The notes under the pieces are model-generated. The model did not search any database and was not told the origin of the DNA. It saw only the letters and a program-made list of their open reading frames with translations. 64,000 bases of DNA from PCC-6802 sp031388585 (GTDB taxonomy: Bacteria > Cyanobacteriota > Cyanobacteriia > Pseudanabaenales > Pseudanabaenaceae), in the NCBI GenBank assembly GCA_031388585.1, contig JANMRU010000141.1, positions 1-64,000 of the forward strand, given 5' to 3'. The translations under genes and the position numbers were made by a program. The first letter of the stretch is position 1, and each line of letters begins with the position of its first letter. Of this stretch, positions 62,948-64,000 are shown in pieces.

Positions 62948-62996
62948 CCAAGAACTCAAGTTCTTGGCTCAAAGCTAAAGTCTGCTCAAGCAGACT
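62948..62996. repeat. two adjacent perfect palindromes
   Basis: CCAAGAACT-CA-AGTTCTTGG (62948-62967) is followed by AGTCTGCT-CA-AGCAGACT (62979-62996). Both have 2-base loops and perfect stems of 9 and 8 bp. AGGACTTACGTA lies just upstream and resembles the end of family C. They form a double hairpin of the REP type, upstream of ftsE. Confidence 0.75.
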
Positions 62997-63162
62997 AGGA
63001 AATGTCTACAATTAAGCTATTCCAAAAGGTTTAAGCTTTTAGACTGCAATTTACGGCAAGGCTTTTGCATACATCCTGTTTAAAGCAATTGTGGTGAGAA
63101 TACCTTATTGCAGGTAAAGAAGAAACCCCCATATTTAACGGTCATGTTCAGCACCTCACCGA

Positions 63163-63549
63163 TCACTGCTCAATCGCGTTGGGTAATGCTTCAATGACGA
63201 CGGTACCTCTCTCCACTGCTTGAATTCGCAAGTCATAGCCGTAAAGTAAACTCATTCCAACTAATGGATCAGTTTCGGCAGAATTAATGGGGATACTTCG
63301 GAACTGACCATCCCATATCACGACTGCTTCATACACATTAAATGTAGTTTCACTGCCATCCCCTAAAGTCCCTCGATCAAGGCCTGTCCAGGGCAGGGAT
63401 AACTCAGTAATTATTTTGTCAGGTAAGCTCAAGAATCCTGTAAAACCTGTGTCGATAACTGCATCAATCACTTGTCTCTTAGAATTGCTGTTCCCAATCA
63501 CAATCCGCACTGTAGCTTCACAGTTTGCGTTGACAACACCAAGAATCAT
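63163..63549 (-). CDS. retropepsin-like aspartic protease (clan AA)
   Basis: 128 residues from the ATG at 63549, which overlaps the upstream stop (ATGA); the frame continues further upstream but is shadow. The active-site motif DTGFTGFLSLP (Asp33) matches the single-domain clan AA proteases common in cyanobacteria. The hydrophobic IDAVIDTG strand fits. It probably acts as a dimer. Substrate unknown. Confidence 0.75.
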   Translation of the reverse strand: MILGVVNANCEATVRIVIGNSNSKRQVIDAVIDTGFTGFLSLPDKIITELSLPWTGLDRGTLGDGSETTFNVYEAVVIWDGQFRSIPINSAETDPLVGMSLLYGYDLRIQAVERGTVVIEALPNAIEQ

Positions 63550-63821
63550 ACAGATTCTCTGAGGCTCCGAGCACCAAAGCGATGTACTGCCCGATAGCCA
63601 ATACGGACGATCCACGGTTGGGCATCTGGCAGACGCTCAAATAGTTTATGTGTGGCAGCCAAAATATCATCGGCAATCTCAAAAGCTCCAGTTTCAATAT
63701 CGATCGCCACAATTTTGCCATTGTTGTTTGCTTCAACTTGAGGGCGCACCTGAGACGCATAGATCTCATCACCACGCCGTGCGAACTCCGCTTTACTGTA
63801 ACGGGGCTGACGAACAATCAT
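63546..63821 (-). CDS. small conserved protein coupled to the retropepsin-like gene
   Basis: 91 residues. Core DIETGAFEIADDILAATHKLFERLPDAQPWIVRIGYRAVHRFG is the kind seen in small cyanobacterial proteins paired with clan AA proteases. Stop and next start overlap by 4 bases. Function unknown; a toxin-antitoxin-like or regulatory pair is possible but unproven. Confidence 0.7.
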   Translation of the reverse strand: MIVRQPRYSKAEFARRGDEIYASQVRPQVEANNNGKIVAIDIETGAFEIADDILAATHKLFERLPDAQPWIVRIGYRAVHRFGARSLRESV

Positions 63822-63875
63822 AGGTTTGACCTAATTTCAACATTGCCACCCCTATTTTAGACTACGTGCGGTTAG

Positions 63876-64000
63876 CTAAATCCTCGAAGAATAGATCTCA
63901 AACCCAATGACTCCATGCGCACACTCAGCAAAAAGCTGATTTGCGGCCAACAGTTCGGGAATCATAACCCGCAATTTAGGGATCAGTACCTCCAGCGTTT
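63876..64000 (-). CDS. C-terminal end of an unknown gene (partial at right edge)
   Basis: A frame open to the right edge reads VLIPKLRVMIPELLAANQ and ends ECAHGVIGFEIYSSRI before TAG. It is probably the 3' end of a minus-strand gene that starts outside the window. About 40 residues are not enough to name a family. Confidence 0.4.
   Translation of the reverse strand, partial: TLEVLIPKLRVMIPELLAANQLFAECAHGVIGFEIYSSRI

Overview
The window is chromosomal DNA of a cyanobacterium. The evidence is the HIP1 palindrome GCGATCGC scattered through genes and spacers, petN (cytochrome b6f subunit), Ycf35, two SLH-domain porins of the cyanobacterial OprB type, an NblB/CpcE-like HEAT protein, a DWARF27-like protein and many other cyanobacterial families. 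The exact genus cannot be fixed from the sequence; a filamentous or unicellular non-heterocystous lineage such as Pseudanabaenales is a guess. No rRNA, tRNA, prophage, complete insertion sequence or CRISPR array was seen. Gene density is high and most genes are housekeeping.

Layout. 1-5.2 kb: tail of a histidine kinase, then a minus-strand run of ABC exporter, CNNM/CBS membrane protein, small HTH-like protein and secreted protein, and a TMEM14 protein. 5.3-11 kb: a decayed porin remnant, petN, a pentapeptide/membrane fusion and two full-length SLH porins. 11.4-20 kb: HEAT protein, glucokinase, dxr, a low-complexity protein, tpiA, ycf35 with a zinc-ribbon partner, RNase II/R. 20-26 kb: moaE, a YkuD-like secreted protein, a CysQ-like phosphatase and two tandem FAD oxidoreductases. 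26-31.6 kb: a complete guanidine utilisation operon on the minus strand: guanidine-I riboswitch with terminator, Ni-dependent guanidine hydrolase, dedicated HypA/HypB nickel chaperones and an ABC importer. 32-39.5 kb: ftsH, cobD-like aminotransferase, DUF3352 protein, argD and small membrane/secreted proteins. 39.6-48.5 kb: GerMN protein, gnd, a second DUF3352 protein, pyk with a low-molecular-weight phosphatase, ribF-nagA. 48.6-51 kb: a cobalamin riboswitch in front of a CbtB-like protein and an unrecognised Ig-like membrane protein, then a D27-like protein. 51.4-53.2 kb: queG and a stand-alone CdiA-CT-like nuclease with a small partner. 53.3-60 kb: lysA, cdaA, uppS and an uninterrupted (intein-free) dnaE. 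60-64 kb: lipase, ftsE-ftsX, a retropepsin-like protease with its partner, and the tail of an unknown gene.

How genes work together. The guanidine operon imports and hydrolyses guanidine under direct control of the ligand. The B12 riboswitch ties the CbtB-like/Ig-like pair to cobalt or cobalamin supply. lysA-cdaA-uppS couples peptidoglycan precursor supply, c-di-AMP signalling and undecaprenyl carrier synthesis. ftsE-ftsX act as one complex. Intergenic spacers carry at least three families of short MITE-like repeats of roughly 100-125 bp with terminal inverted repeats.

The best candidates for something undescribed are the Ig-like membrane protein under the B12 riboswitch, the small nuclease/partner pair at 52.4-53.1 kb, and the tandem FAD oxidoreductases at 23.3-26.1 kb. 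The guanidine system is complete and convincing but already known from other cyanobacteria.
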